Notes: generated by a model from the sequence alone, not told the origin. Numbered from the stretch's first letter, positions 52,273 to 63,412 are shown. The stretch: DNA of 64,000 nt from an uncultured Dehalococcoidia bacterium (GCA_958295765.1 CATQHB010000002.1:1500091-1564090), one strand, 5' to 3'. Translations and numbers: made by a program.

Positions 52273-52920
52273 ATGAAAAGGGAGCACGGTTCGAGAGAGT
52301 TTCCTATTTGGCTAATTGGAGACTCCAATCCAGCACGTTGGCAAACCCAGCTTGATTACCCGCTTGACCCTCGCCATCCCGCACGGCATAACATCTGGAC
52401 TCCTATCTTGGACCGGATTCAAGAACGGGTTTATCTACCTGACCGACTCAGGATGGATACATCTCTATTGTACGTGAGAAACGCAGTAGAGGACCCTGCA
52501 TATAAGAGCCTGATTTCCGGTACACAATGGGAAAACCCACTACTGACAGAGGTAACTAACTTTGGAAAGTTGGTCAAAGCCCACTCTCCAAAGATAATCT
52601 TTACTTTTGGGTCATTTGCTTTCGAGTTTGCCCGAAGAAGTACGAATGAGTCAGGTAACAAAACAAAGGACTACTGGAACACGCAAAGGCTTGGGCAAGA
52701 GTTTTGCTCTCGCTCAAATAACTTCAACATTCAGAAAATCAACGTCTTACCCTTATTGCACACGAGTATTGCCTGGGGACACTTCTTGCAAGCTCACAGA
52801 AATTTCACCGGGCAGGAAGGCGCAAACTACTTTGAGTACGCGGCGGATGCAATAGCGGAGATTCTCATCGAACATCGGGGCAGCTTACCAATATGGAAAG
52901 AGTGCCCCACGGAATGTTAG
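52273..52920 (+). CDS. AT-rich orphan gene, possible uracil-DNA-glycosylase-fold protein
   Basis: A 215-residue ORF starting 2 bases after thrS. I do not recognise the family. The N-terminal motif PIWLIGDSNPARW, a mid-protein KIIFTFGSFAFEFARRS and a late NVLPLLHTSIAWGHFL have the order of motifs in the uracil-DNA glycosylase superfamily (GxxPG, strand plus G-x-x-A, and HP-type loop), but the similarity is weak. Its codon use is clearly richer in A/T than all neighbours, so it may have been acquired recently. It shares a transcript with thrS by position. Confidence 0.5.
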   Translation: MKREHGSREFPIWLIGDSNPARWQTQLDYPLDPRHPARHNIWTPILDRIQERVYLPDRLRMDTSLLYVRNAVEDPAYKSLISGTQWENPLLTEVTNFGKLVKAHSPKIIFTFGSFAFEFARRSTNESGNKTKDYWNTQRLGQEFCSRSNNFNIQKINVLPLLHTSIAWGHFLQAHRNFTGQEGANYFEYAADAIAEILIEHRGSLPIWKECPTEC

Positions 52921-53087
52921 GGGGTTTCTAAAGAATGATGCAGAGGCCGTAGAATCAGAAATTGTATTTCTAGTTCGCCAACATTCCGGCCAATGGCCCA
53001 AGTATCAAACCGAAATCCCTTTCCAGCAATCAAGCCCGGAACACCCAAAAGCCGCCCAGCAAGTCGTAAGCCACTACAGGAGCCTTT

Positions 53088-55157
<2,070 letters not shown>

Positions 55158-55171
55158 TCCTGCCCCAAACA

Positions 55172-56674
55172 TCACGCCGGCCGCTCAAAGCGGATATACA
55201 GGGCCGGGGCCTCCGGCGGGCGGTCCGGTTGAATTTTGACCCAATCGGCGATGCGGTAGCCCACTACCCAGGCAATTCCCCCCTCGGTAACGAGCAAGGG
55301 TATCCGGTCCCGCCAGGGTCGGGACACCCGCGCATCGGTATAAAAGTCCTGCAATTTCTTGACGCCGGCCATGCCCAAAGGCTGGAACCGGTCGCCCGGC
55401 CGCCGGCTCCGCACCAACGGGTTGCCGCCCAGAGCGTCCAAGTCCATATAAGTGGCAAAGGCATCCCCGGTTTGCAGATTGGGCAACTCGCCCCGCGGGA
55501 CCTGACGCGCGGTTACCCGCCACCCCGCTACATTCAACACCGACTCCGCGCCCGGTTCCGCCGGCAAGTTCACCGGATACTCCCCATCCAAGGGAGGGTA
55601 GGGGCCAGCCGTTTCTGTCCGGTTACCGAACAGGGTTAGCCGGCCGCCGTCGGCCTGGAGTTTCAACCCGCCGGGCAAATCCAGACTTGAACCCGATTGG
55701 TTCCCCCCGGCCAGGTCGGACATTGCGCTCAAGTGGCTTTCCCGCAGCCGACGGGCGTTGCCGGCCAAGGCGACGTAGGCCCGGCGCAGGGCCAGCCGGC
55801 GCAGCGCCGGGTGCAACGCGGCCAATCTTGCCCGGTCAAAGGTGATAACGGCCGGCGCGGCAAGCTCCGGCGCAACTGCGTCCTGAGCAATCACTATCTC
55901 CGGCCAAACCCGTTCCGTTTCCTGCTCCAGATAATCCAACTCCAGGGCCGAGGTATGGGCCAGCCGTACCAACGCCTCCCGGATTCGGGGGTTGTATTCG
56001 GCGGCCAGCCGGGGCATCAGGTCTTGCCGCACCCGGTTGCGGGTGAACCGGAACAGGGAGTTGCCGCTGTCTTGCCGGAAATCCCGTCCCAATTCCCGGC
56101 AATAGTCCACCGTCGCCGACTTGGTAACTGCCAGCAGGGGGCGAAAGAGGGCCGGCGTGGACAAGCCGGTGGGCCAGGGCCAGGGGGCTACCTCGGTCAT
56201 TCCCCGCAGACCGGGCAGGCCCGCGCCCCGCAAAATGTGCAGCAGCACCGTTTCCGCCAGGTCGTCGGCGGTATGCCCCACCGCTACCGCTGCCGCGCCC
56301 ACCCGCTGCGCCACCGCCGCCATAAACGCATACCGCAACTCCCGGGCGCCTTGCTCAAAGGACGAAATACGGCGCTCCTGCTGGTAAGCAATGGGGTCCC
56401 GTTTCTCCACCGACACCGGCAGCCCCAGTTCCTGAGCCAGCGACTCGACAAAACGGGCATCCTCGTCGGCCTCCGCGCCGCGAAAGTCATGGTTGAGATG
56501 GGCAACGTGGAGCTTGATGCGGCAGGAGTCGCTGAGGCGGTGCAGGCTGTAGAGGAGGGTTGTAGAATCGGCCCCGCCGGATACGCCGACCACCAGGGTG
56601 GAGTCCTGGCCGGCGTAACCGGCCCGGCGCAGGGCCGCCGCCACTTGCCGGTCAACATCGGAAACAGCCGCCAT
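55172..56674 (-). CDS. tilS: tRNA(Ile)-lysidine synthetase
   Basis: A 500-residue enzyme. The PP-loop is LVVGVSGGADSTTLLYSL near residue 30, followed by VAHLNHDFRGAEADEDARFV and the HTADDLAETVLLHILRGAGLPGL motif. The C-terminal part has the TilS specificity domain, including FQPLGMAGVKKLQDFYTDARVSRPWRDRIPLL. It modifies the wobble C of tRNA-Ile(CAU) to lysidine. ATG 56674 lies one base after the TGA of the upstream phosphatase gene; the open frame extends further only inside that gene. Confidence 0.94.
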   Translation of the reverse strand: MAAVSDVDRQVAAALRRAGYAGQDSTLVVGVSGGADSTTLLYSLHRLSDSCRIKLHVAHLNHDFRGAEADEDARFVESLAQELGLPVSVEKRDPIAYQQERRISSFEQGARELRYAFMAAVAQRVGAAAVAVGHTADDLAETVLLHILRGAGLPGLRGMTEVAPWPWPTGLSTPALFRPLLAVTKSATVDYCRELGRDFRQDSGNSLFRFTRNRVRQDLMPRLAAEYNPRIREALVRLAHTSALELDYLEQETERVWPEIVIAQDAVAPELAAPAVITFDRARLAALHPALRRLALRRAYVALAGNARRLRESHLSAMSDLAGGNQSGSSLDLPGGLKLQADGGRLTLFGNRTETAGPYPPLDGEYPVNLPAEPGAESVLNVAGWRVTARQVPRGELPNLQTGDAFATYMDLDALGGNPLVRSRRPGDRFQPLGMAGVKKLQDFYTDARVSRPWRDRIPLLVTEGGIAWVVGYRIADWVKIQPDRPPEAPALYIRFERPA

Positions 56675-56675
56675 T

Positions 56676-57305
56676 TCAGCCGGCCGGGGAAAGCGCGTCC
56701 GGCGGCAGGTGGCCGGTGGAATTGTAGCTGAGCAGGCGGCGGCCCCTAGGCCCGCTGTCAAAGACGCTTACCGACCCCAGGCTGAGGGACATCCGGTGAA
56801 AACTGGACAGGGGCATCTCCAACAGCTTGACGCAGATGACGCGGATGGCAAAGTTGTGGGAAATCAGGGCCAGGTTGTCGTTGGCGCCGTGGGTCTGCTC
56901 CAAGTCGAGGACAACCTGCCAGGCCCGTTCCTGCAACTCGGCCAGCGACTCGCCGCCGGGCATTACCAGGGTTTCCGGGTGGTCCCGCCAGCCGTCGAAA
57001 ACTGCCGGCCAGTTGGCGCGCATCTCCTCGCCACCGATGCCCTCCAGTTCGCCCAGGGCCAGTTCCTTCAGCCCGTCCCGGGCGTTAATGGGCAGCCCAA
57101 GTTGGCGGTTAAACTCGGCGGCCACCCGCATCGTGCGGGACAGGGGACTGGAGTAAAGGGCGGTAAGTTCCCAATCGCGGGCGGCCTGGGCGGTGGCTTT
57201 GGCCTGGGCCAGGCCCTGCTGGTTCAGCATAGTGTCATACTGGCCTTGAAACCGGCCCAGCTTGTTCCACTCCGTTTCACCGTGGCGAATCAGGAAAAAC
57301 TTCAC
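56676..57305 (-). CDS. Histidine phosphatase family protein (phosphoglycerate mutase-like)
   Basis: A 209-residue protein with the phosphohistidine motif FFLIRHGETEWN at the N-terminus, SPLSRTMRVAAEFN, the acid region LKELALGELEGIG and the second histidine in ALISHNFAIRVI. The family removes phosphate from small metabolites or proteins; alpha-ribazole phosphatase or a broad-specificity phosphatase is as likely as mutase. It overlaps the CNNM gene by 4 bases (ATGA) and leads into tilS by a 1-base gap, so these three form an operon. Confidence 0.9.
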   Translation of the reverse strand: MKFFLIRHGETEWNKLGRFQGQYDTMLNQQGLAQAKATAQAARDWELTALYSSPLSRTMRVAAEFNRQLGLPINARDGLKELALGELEGIGGEEMRANWPAVFDGWRDHPETLVMPGGESLAELQERAWQVVLDLEQTHGANDNLALISHNFAIRVICVKLLEMPLSSFHRMSLSLGSVSVFDSGPRGRRLLSYNSTGHLPPDALSPAG

Positions 57306-58579
57306 TCAGGCACCCCTTCCCCGGCTTCGGCGGCAATCTGGACTACCACGTCCTCAATTCTAACCCCGCTCATCGACCTTACGGTGAGTTTCAGTTTCCG
57401 GTACTCCACTATCTCCCCGGCCTCCGGGATGTAGCCCAGGCAGTCCAGGATAAACCCGGCCACGGTTTGGTATTCCCCCTCCGGCAGCGCCAGGTTCAGC
57501 TTTTCGTTGGCCTGCAAAATGCTCATGCTGGCGTTCAGTTGGAAGGTGTTTTCGTCCAGCGGAGTATAGTCCTCGTCGGGTTCGTCGCTTTCATCCCCTA
57601 CCTCGCCGACGATAACCTCCAGCATCTGCTTGAGGGTAACTACCCCGGCAATGCCGCCGAACTCGTCCACCGTCAGCACCAGCCCGTATCCGCCCTGCTG
57701 CATCTCGGAAAAGGTGTCGCCTACCGCCTTGGTTTCCGGCACGAAATAGGCCTCCCGCAGCACGTCGGTAACGCTGTCATGCAACTGCATCTTTCCCAGG
57801 TTAAGCAGCACGTCCTTATTCGACAGCACCCCGACAACGTTTTCCATAGTATCTTCATATACCGGAAACCGGGTGTGGCTATGCTCCGAATAGAGCGTCA
57901 GGAACTGCCCCAGGGTGGTGCCTTGTTCCACCCAGACTATCTCCGTCCGGGGCGTCATTATTTGCCTTACCTGCTGGTCGCCGAACCGGAATACCTTGTC
58001 CAGCAACTCGGCCTCGGTCTGCTCCACCGCGCCGGAGCGGGCGCCGGCCTCAATCAGCGAACGAATTTCCGCCTCGCTCACCTCAGCGGTCGAGTTGGTG
58101 ACGCCCAGCAAACGGGTGAACAAAAAGGTAATTAACTGGAGAACCCGGATCGCCGGGGACAGGACTAATTCCACAATGGACAAGGGGCGGGAAAAGGCAA
58201 AGGCCACCATTTCCGACCGGTTCCAGGCGATTGTCTTGGGCAAAGTTTCGCTGAAAATCAGCAACAGGGTGGTAACGCCCACGGTGGCGGCCAGGACGGC
58301 CAGACGGTCATCCTCAATCAGGCTGAGGGCCACGGCGGTTCCCAAAGCGGCGGCGGCGGTGTTCACCAGGTTATTGCTCAGCAACACCGTTGCCAGGAGC
58401 CGGTCGGGACGCCTAATCATACGATCCACCAGTTCGGCCCTGGGGCGACCGATGCTCAGCAGGTGAATCAAACGCGCCCGGGGGAGGGCGATAAAGGCGG
58501 TTTCAGAGGATGAGAAAAAGGCGGAAAGGACAAGGCAGATTCCAAGCAGGATTAAGTTCCATAAAGCTGCGGTCTCCAT
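57302..58579 (-). CDS. CNNM/CorC-type transporter protein (hemolysin-C/UPF0053 family)
   Basis: A 425-residue membrane protein. Residues 1-170 are the DUF21/CNNM transmembrane domain (AFFSSSETAFIALPRARL, LLATVLLSNNLVNTAAAALGTAV, FSETLPKTIAWNRSE). Then come two CBS domains (QIMTPRTEIVWVEQGTTLGQFL, FVPETKAVGDTFSEMQQGGYGLVLTVDEFGGIAGVVTL) and a C-terminal CorC_HlyC domain. These proteins transport or regulate magnesium/cobalt. It is the first gene of the operon with the phosphatase and tilS. 58580-59111 beyond its start holds a large composite repeat. Confidence 0.92.
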   Translation of the reverse strand: METAALWNLILLGICLVLSAFFSSSETAFIALPRARLIHLLSIGRPRAELVDRMIRRPDRLLATVLLSNNLVNTAAAALGTAVALSLIEDDRLAVLAATVGVTTLLLIFSETLPKTIAWNRSEMVAFAFSRPLSIVELVLSPAIRVLQLITFLFTRLLGVTNSTAEVSEAEIRSLIEAGARSGAVEQTEAELLDKVFRFGDQQVRQIMTPRTEIVWVEQGTTLGQFLTLYSEHSHTRFPVYEDTMENVVGVLSNKDVLLNLGKMQLHDSVTDVLREAYFVPETKAVGDTFSEMQQGGYGLVLTVDEFGGIAGVVTLKQMLEVIVGEVGDESDEPDEDYTPLDENTFQLNASMSILQANEKLNLALPEGEYQTVAGFILDCLGYIPEAGEIVEYRKLKLTVRSMSGVRIEDVVVQIAAEAGEGVPE

Positions 58580-58717
58580 CTTTCGCCTCGTGTACCTCCT
58601 GAATTTGCAGTATGGCCGGCAGTAACGCTAAAGGGAAACGCTCGCCGGTTTAGTGGCCGGTTCGCCGGTTCAATGGTTAAATGATAGCATCCGCCCTTTA
58701 ATAGTGCAAAGTTGACC

Positions 58718-58964
58718 GGGCAACCGCCTCTTAACCAAGGCAACCCAGCAATCGCAGCATAGGCAGCCCAAGCAACCGCAGCATAGGCAACCCAGCAACC
58801 GCAGCATAAACCCGTCGTTCCGGCGAAAGCCGGAATCCAGAACCCTTTGTAGCCGGCCCGCCCTTTTCCGGGGGATTTCCTGGATTCCGGCTTTCGCCGG
58901 AACGACGGTTGCCGGCGCCGGAATGACGGTTACGTGGGTTGCCCTGGTTAAGACGGGATTGCCC
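58718..58964. repeat. Composite nested inverted repeat containing family A
   Basis: The outer arms GGGCAACCGCCTCTTAACCA (from 58718) and its near-complement TTGGTTAAGACGGGATTGCCC-type sequence (to 58964) enclose a family A core at 58813-58907. Between the left arm and the core is a tandem array of a unit CAACCGCAGCATAGGCA (58745-58810, about four units). It shows a large palindrome with a smaller one inside. Confidence 0.8.
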
Positions 58965-58972
58965 TGGCAAAG

Positions 58973-59001
58973 TTGACCTGACAACCGCTCGGCTCTACTA
59001 T
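58973..59001 (+). promoter_or_regulatory. Candidate promoter for tsaD
   Basis: TTGACC (58973-58978), 17-bp spacer, TACTAT (58996-59001). It starts directly after the composite repeat; the tsaD start is about 110 bp on. Confidence 0.4.
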
Positions 59002-59111
59002 AAGACTATCAGACAGTAGCCGCGCCTCTCTTGCCACCGGTAAGGCAGTAGCGGCGCACCGAAAAATACCAAACGGAAGAACAACATCAATATGCGCAAT
59101 ATGAGTCAGCT

Positions 59112-60176
59112 ATGGGACTGAAAATCCTGGGAATCGAAACCTCCTGCGACGAAACGGCGGTAGGCGTGGTGGAAGACGGCCATCGCCTGTTGTCGAACAT
59201 CGTTTCCTCTCAAGTGGAGCTACATTCTCCCTACGGCGGCGTGGTGCCTGAGGTGGCCTCCCGCCAGCACATCCGGGACATGGCGCCGGCAGTGGAGAAA
59301 GCCCTGGCCGACAGCGGCCTCAACCTGTCGGAGATTGACGTGGTGGCCGCCACCTATGGGCCGGGGCTGGCCGGGGCGCTGCTGACCGGCCTGAACACCG
59401 CCAAGGCCCTGTCCTTCAGCCTGGGCAAGCCCCTGGTGGGCGTCAATCACCTGGAGGGGCATATCTACGCCTCCTGGCTGACCCGGGCCGGCGACGACAG
59501 CCCGGCCGACTCTCCCGGCTTTCCCCTGGCCTGCCTGGTGGCCTCCGGGGGGCATACCGACCTGATTCTAATGGAACAGCACGGCAGTTATCGGCTGGTG
59601 GGGCGCACCCGGGATGACGCCGCCGGGGAGGCTTTCGACAAAGCGGCGCGCATCCTCGGCCTGGGCTTTCCCGGCGGGCCGGAGATTCAACGGGTCTCCC
59701 AGGGCGCCACCGCCGGAACCCTGCCGCCCCTGCCCCGGGCCTGGATGCGGGATACCCTGGATTTCAGCTTCAGCGGCGTCAAGACGGCCCTGCTGCACCT
59801 GGCCCAGGCCCAGGGCGTCTATCCCCCCGACGCTACCCCGGACAGCGCCGAGCCGGGCCGGGCGGAAATGGACGAATTGATTGGGGAAATGGCGGCTAAC
59901 TTCCAGGAGTCGCTGGTCGAGGTTATGGTGGTCAAAACGCTGGAGATGGCCCGGCGCTACGGCGTCAAGGGTATCATTCTGGGCGGCGGGGTTACCGCCA
60001 ACGCCCGGTTGCGCGCGGAAATAACCCGCGCCTCAGCCCTGCCGGTGATTATCCCCCCGCCGGTTCTGTGTACCGACAACGGCGCGATGATTGCCGCCTG
60101 CGCCTATTTCCAGTACCGGCGCGGGGAACAATTCGGGTTGGAACTGGACATTGACCCGGCCCTGCCCCTCGGCTGA
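59112..60176 (+). CDS. tsaD: tRNA N6-adenosine threonylcarbamoyltransferase
   Basis: A 354-residue ASKHA-fold protein. Motifs: LGIETSCDETAVGVV, GGVVPEVASRQHI (metal-site His), GPGLAGALLTGL, GVNHLEGHIYA, LVASGGHTDLILM, GEAFDKAARILGLGFPGGP and GVTANARLR. With TsaB, TsaC and TsaE it forms t6A37 on tRNAs that read ANN codons. TsaB and TsaE are not here; RimI at 33.3-34 kb is often linked to these genes. The insertion VYPPDATPDSAEPGRAEMDE is a normal variable loop. Confidence 0.95.
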   Translation: MGLKILGIETSCDETAVGVVEDGHRLLSNIVSSQVELHSPYGGVVPEVASRQHIRDMAPAVEKALADSGLNLSEIDVVAATYGPGLAGALLTGLNTAKALSFSLGKPLVGVNHLEGHIYASWLTRAGDDSPADSPGFPLACLVASGGHTDLILMEQHGSYRLVGRTRDDAAGEAFDKAARILGLGFPGGPEIQRVSQGATAGTLPPLPRAWMRDTLDFSFSGVKTALLHLAQAQGVYPPDATPDSAEPGRAEMDELIGEMAANFQESLVEVMVVKTLEMARRYGVKGIILGGGVTANARLRAEITRASALPVIIPPPVLCTDNGAMIAACAYFQYRRGEQFGLELDIDPALPLG

Positions 60177-60214
60177 GGCCCGGTCAATCGAATTGCCCTT
60201 ACCGGCGATAGCAG

Positions 60215-60841
60215 CTAGGCGGAATTGCCGGGGGCGGTTCCCGGTTCCGGTTGAGCGTTGAGGGACGCCACCCGCGCCTGGCGGCAGAGGAACAGGGTTT
60301 CCACCACGTCATTGACCTCCGGTATCCGCTCCGCGCCCAGGTAGGCAAAGGACAAGCCCCAGTTGGCGCCCTGAAGGGTTACCCTACCACCGGGCCGGCG
60401 AACATCGTGCCGCCAGAACAGCCAGGAGGCAACCAGGGCCGCCGCCAGGATGATGAAAGGCGCCAAGTCCATTTGCAGCCAGGGCACTCCCGGCCCGTCA
60501 ACCCGGCCGGCCAGCCAGTAGGCCACCACCAGGTAAAGCAGCAGGGCCGCCACCAGCGTCAGGATACCCTTTAACCAGGCAAAAGAGCCGGTTCTCCGGG
60601 AATCCACCACCACCCCTTTAAGCTCCTCCACCGGCAGCAGGGATACCTGGTCATAACCCCGTTCATTGCGGAAAAAGAGTATGCGGTGGTTGGTCGCTAC
60701 CAGCAGGCGGCCGGCGCTGGTCGGCTCGTCCAGCAATCCCTCCTGCAAGGAGAAAACCTTGGCGACCCGCTCCTCGGTCAGCAGCGGCACGCCCCGGATG
60801 CGGGAAAGGTAGTTTTGGGCCGGGCGGGAACGGTCAATCAC
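60215..60841 (-). CDS. Membrane protein with a PH-like domain (unknown function)
   Basis: A 208-residue protein. The N-terminal segment (PTSAGRLLVATNHRILFFRN, YDQVSLLPVEELKGVVVDSRR) resembles bacterial PH domains, which begin with a strand pair of the form GxLxxTNxRIxF. Two hydrophobic helices follow at about 95-112 and 130-145 with a short loop, then a beta-rich part (GGRVTLQGANWGLSFAYL). It would be anchored in the inner membrane with the PH-like part in the cytoplasm. Function unknown. It is convergent with tsaD. 60842-61375 beyond the start is repeats. Confidence 0.65.
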   Translation of the reverse strand: MIDRSRPAQNYLSRIRGVPLLTEERVAKVFSLQEGLLDEPTSAGRLLVATNHRILFFRNERGYDQVSLLPVEELKGVVVDSRRTGSFAWLKGILTLVAALLLYLVVAYWLAGRVDGPGVPWLQMDLAPFIILAAALVASWLFWRHDVRRPGGRVTLQGANWGLSFAYLGAERIPEVNDVVETLFLCRQARVASLNAQPEPGTAPGNSA

Positions 60842-60919
60842 GTTAATCCTCCTGGCGGATATACTATCACAAAATTACCGCCGGCCGGCGTATATGCAAA
60901 GTCGCCCGAGTCGCCCTAT

Positions 60920-61004
60920 CCGCTCATCCTGAGCTTGTCGAAGGACGCACTAACAAGAGTCGCCCGATACGCCAGGATGGTTCGACAAGCTCACCATGAG
61001 CGGA
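60920..61004. repeat. Family C inverted repeat
   Basis: CCGCTCATCCTGAGCTTGTC opposite GACAAGCTCACCATGAGCGG, about 40 bp apart. Confidence 0.8.
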
Positions 61005-61079
61005 TTTTGAGTGGATTTTTCGATTTTACACCAACCCGGCGTCCCCGGTATCCCCAACGGGCATTGGCATCAACACCGG

Positions 61080-61197
61080 GTAGGGGCGGGTTTGTAACCC
61101 GCCCTGGCCGCGGCGTAGGAAACTGTCAACTATGGCCTACCCGTTTCCCGAAGGTCTTGGCCCCTAAACGCCGGGCGGGTTATAAACCCGCCCCTAC
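61080..61197. repeat. Family B palindromic repeat (full length)
   Basis: A 118-bp copy, GTAGGGGCGGGTTTGTAACC to GGTTATAAACCCGCCCCTAC; interior CTGTCAACTATGGC as in copies at 2785 and 11582. Confidence 0.8.
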
Positions 61198-61375
61198 CAT
61201 TTCCCTACACCCCAGATAGGACGGTTATGAGCCTATCCCGGCAATCCACCGAGTCCGGGCCGGGCCAGGGATACCCACCGGCGTTGCGCCTACCCCGGCG
61301 CCGCTGGTCTTTGGCGTATGTTACCATTGGAGGCACCGGATAAACCAGCTTGGCTAATGTATTCAGGAGGTGGAT

Positions 61376-61564
61376 ATGACGGACCTGACCAATCAGGAAA
61401 TTCAGGCGCTGGGCCGTTCCGTGGGGCTGGACATCCAGGAACCGGAACTGTCCCAGGTAGCCTACAGCCTTAACGCCATACTGGAAGCAATGTCGGCAAT
61501 TGAGGTTCCGGGGGTCAACGCCGTAGAACCGCTGCCGCTGCTGCTGCCCGACTCGGAGGTATAA
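61376..61564 (+). CDS. GatC/AtzG-like small amidase subunit
   Basis: A 62-residue protein, shorter than GatC (about 95). It has the helical pattern of GatC (LGRSVGLDIQEPELSQVAYSLNAILEAM) and the P-G-V-N-A-V-E-P-L type tail (IEVPGVNAVEPLPLLLPDSEV). It ends 1 base before the amidase gene, exactly the arrangement of GatC with GatA and of the DUF4089/AtzG type small subunit with AtzE. No gatB follows, so an amidase-accessory role is more likely than an amidotransferase. ATG 61376 follows AGGAGG. Confidence 0.75.
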   Translation: MTDLTNQEIQALGRSVGLDIQEPELSQVAYSLNAILEAMSAIEVPGVNAVEPLPLLLPDSEV

Positions 61565-61565
61565 A

Positions 61566-62990
61566 ATGCAGCCTAATGACATTCCCTACCTGTCGGCCAC
61601 CGAACTGGGCGGCTACATCGAAAGCCGGCAGTTGTCTCCCCTGGAAGCGGTTGACGCCTACCTGTCCCGCATCGAACAGGTTGACCCCAAGCTGAACTCC
61701 TACGTCACGGTTTGCGCCGAAGCCGCTCGAGAGGAAGCCCGCCAGGCCGGCGCGGAAATCGCCGGCGGGAACTACCGGGGGCCGCTCCACGGTATCCCGG
61801 TTGCCGTCAAAGACCAGATTCACGCCCAGGGCATCACCAACAGCGACGGCTCCAAAATCCGGGCCGACTTCGTTCCCGACGCGGACGCCACGGTGGTCGC
61901 TAACCTGCGGCGGGCCGGGGCCATCCTGCTGGGCAAGCTGAATATGAGCGAATTCGCTATGGGCGACCCAATCAGTTCCTACTTCGGCGCGGCCCGCAAT
62001 CCCTGGGATCTGGAACGCAATCCGGGCACCTCCAGCACCGGCTCCGGCGCGGCCACCGCCGGATTTCTCTGCGCCACTTCCCTGGGCGAGGATACCGGAG
62101 GCTCCATTCGCGGGCCGGCCGCCAACTGCGGGCTGGTCGGTTTGCGGCCCTCCTGGGGGCGGGTTAGCCGCTACGGAGTGGACGGGGCCTGCTGGTCCAT
62201 TGACACCATCGGCCCCATTTCCCGCAGCGTCGCCGACTGCGCCGCCACCATCGGCGCCATCGCCGGTTACGATGCCAACGACCCCTACACCCGGCCAGCG
62301 CCGACGCCCGACTACCGCCAGGCCCTGACCGGCGATATTCGCGGGCTGAAAGTGGGGCTGGTTACCGAACTGATGGACTCCGGCCTGGGGCTGGACGACC
62401 TTACCCGGGCAGCGGTCGCCGCCGCCTCCCAAACCCTGGCCGACCTGGGCGCCGAGGTACGGGACATTTCCCTGCCCCTGGCCGGGCAAACCGGCGTCAT
62501 CGTCCGCACCATAACCCACACCGAGCGGGTGAGCCTGCGCCCGGAATGGCTCCGGGAACGGCCTCAGGATTACCACGTCAATACCCGCATCGCCTTTATG
62601 ACCGGCAACCTCATTCCTGGGCAGGTTTACTACAAGGCGCAAAAGCTGCGGGCGATAGTACGGCAGCAAGTCCTGGCCGCCCTGCAAGAGGTGGATGTCC
62701 TCATCCAACCCACTTCCGCCGGCCCGGCGGGGAAGCTGGACTTTACTACCGGGGTTGCCAGCAAGGAAGCGGCGGCTCAAGCCCTGGTTGAAGGCAGTTT
62801 CCGCGGCCCCTACAGCCTCAGCGGCGTCCCGGCCCTTTCCATCCCCTGCGGCTTTACCGACCCCGGCGCCGGCGGCCTGCCCCTGGCCTTGCAGATTGCC
62901 GGCCGCCCCTTCGCCGAAGCCACGGTGCTGAACGCGGCCTACGCCTACGAACAGGCCACGCCCTGGCACAACCGCCGCCCGCCGGTTTAA
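61566..62990 (+). CDS. Amidase, amidase-signature family (GatA/AtzE-like)
   Basis: A 474-residue enzyme with the serine-lysine-serine triad: GIPVAVKDQIHAQG (Lys), STGSGAATAGFLCATSLGEDTGGSIRGPA (cis-Ser and catalytic Ser) and GLRPSWGRVSRYG. It hydrolyses an amide; substrate is not known. GatA is about 480 residues and would need GatB; AtzE-like amidases act with a short partner. It is coupled to the small subunit and leads to the AhpD-like gene 83 bases on, perhaps in the same unit. Confidence 0.9.
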   Translation: MQPNDIPYLSATELGGYIESRQLSPLEAVDAYLSRIEQVDPKLNSYVTVCAEAAREEARQAGAEIAGGNYRGPLHGIPVAVKDQIHAQGITNSDGSKIRADFVPDADATVVANLRRAGAILLGKLNMSEFAMGDPISSYFGAARNPWDLERNPGTSSTGSGAATAGFLCATSLGEDTGGSIRGPAANCGLVGLRPSWGRVSRYGVDGACWSIDTIGPISRSVADCAATIGAIAGYDANDPYTRPAPTPDYRQALTGDIRGLKVGLVTELMDSGLGLDDLTRAAVAAASQTLADLGAEVRDISLPLAGQTGVIVRTITHTERVSLRPEWLRERPQDYHVNTRIAFMTGNLIPGQVYYKAQKLRAIVRQQVLAALQEVDVLIQPTSAGPAGKLDFTTGVASKEAAAQALVEGSFRGPYSLSGVPALSIPCGFTDPGAGGLPLALQIAGRPFAEATVLNAAYAYEQATPWHNRRPPV

Positions 62991-63073
62991 GTTCGGGACT
63001 TGCCGGCCGGGTGGAGACCCCTCCAAGTCCGGCAAACTTGGCAATCGTCCTTAATCTGACAAAAAGGAGACTT

Positions 63074-63382
63074 ATGATGACCCTACCCAACCCGGGAGCC
63101 TGGCAAGCCAAAATGGAGCGGAACTCTCCTGAGCTTTACAAGGAAATAATGGACGTGCGGAACAACGTCCTGACCGAGGGCGCCCTGCCCCTCAAAGTCA
63201 AGGTGTTGATGACTATGCTGTGCGATGCCCTGCTTTCTCACCCGGAGGGAGTCGCCAACATCGCCAACCGGGCGCGGGCCGTCGGCGCCACCGAGGAGGA
63301 AATCGCCGAAACGGTAGGCGTCGCCTTCGTCATGGGCGGCACCGCCGCCCTGGTAACCGCCTGCAACGCCTTTAATGACTAA
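63074..63382 (+). CDS. Carboxymuconolactone decarboxylase/AhpD-family protein
   Basis: A 102-residue all-helical protein. It has the family's E-I-M-D-V-R-N helix, then LMTMLCDALLSHPEG, with one Cys and a His, and ARAVGATEEEIAETVGVAFVMGGTAALVTA. The AhpD redox pair C-x-x-C is not complete: the second position is Leu. It is probably not a peroxidase partner; decarboxylase-like or unknown role. ATG 63074 follows AAGGAGA. It begins 84 bases after the amidase. Confidence 0.82.
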   Translation: MMTLPNPGAWQAKMERNSPELYKEIMDVRNNVLTEGALPLKVKVLMTMLCDALLSHPEGVANIANRARAVGATEEEIAETVGVAFVMGGTAALVTACNAFND

Positions 63383-63412
63383 AGGTTAGAACCGGCGATT
63401 AGCCGCTTATCG

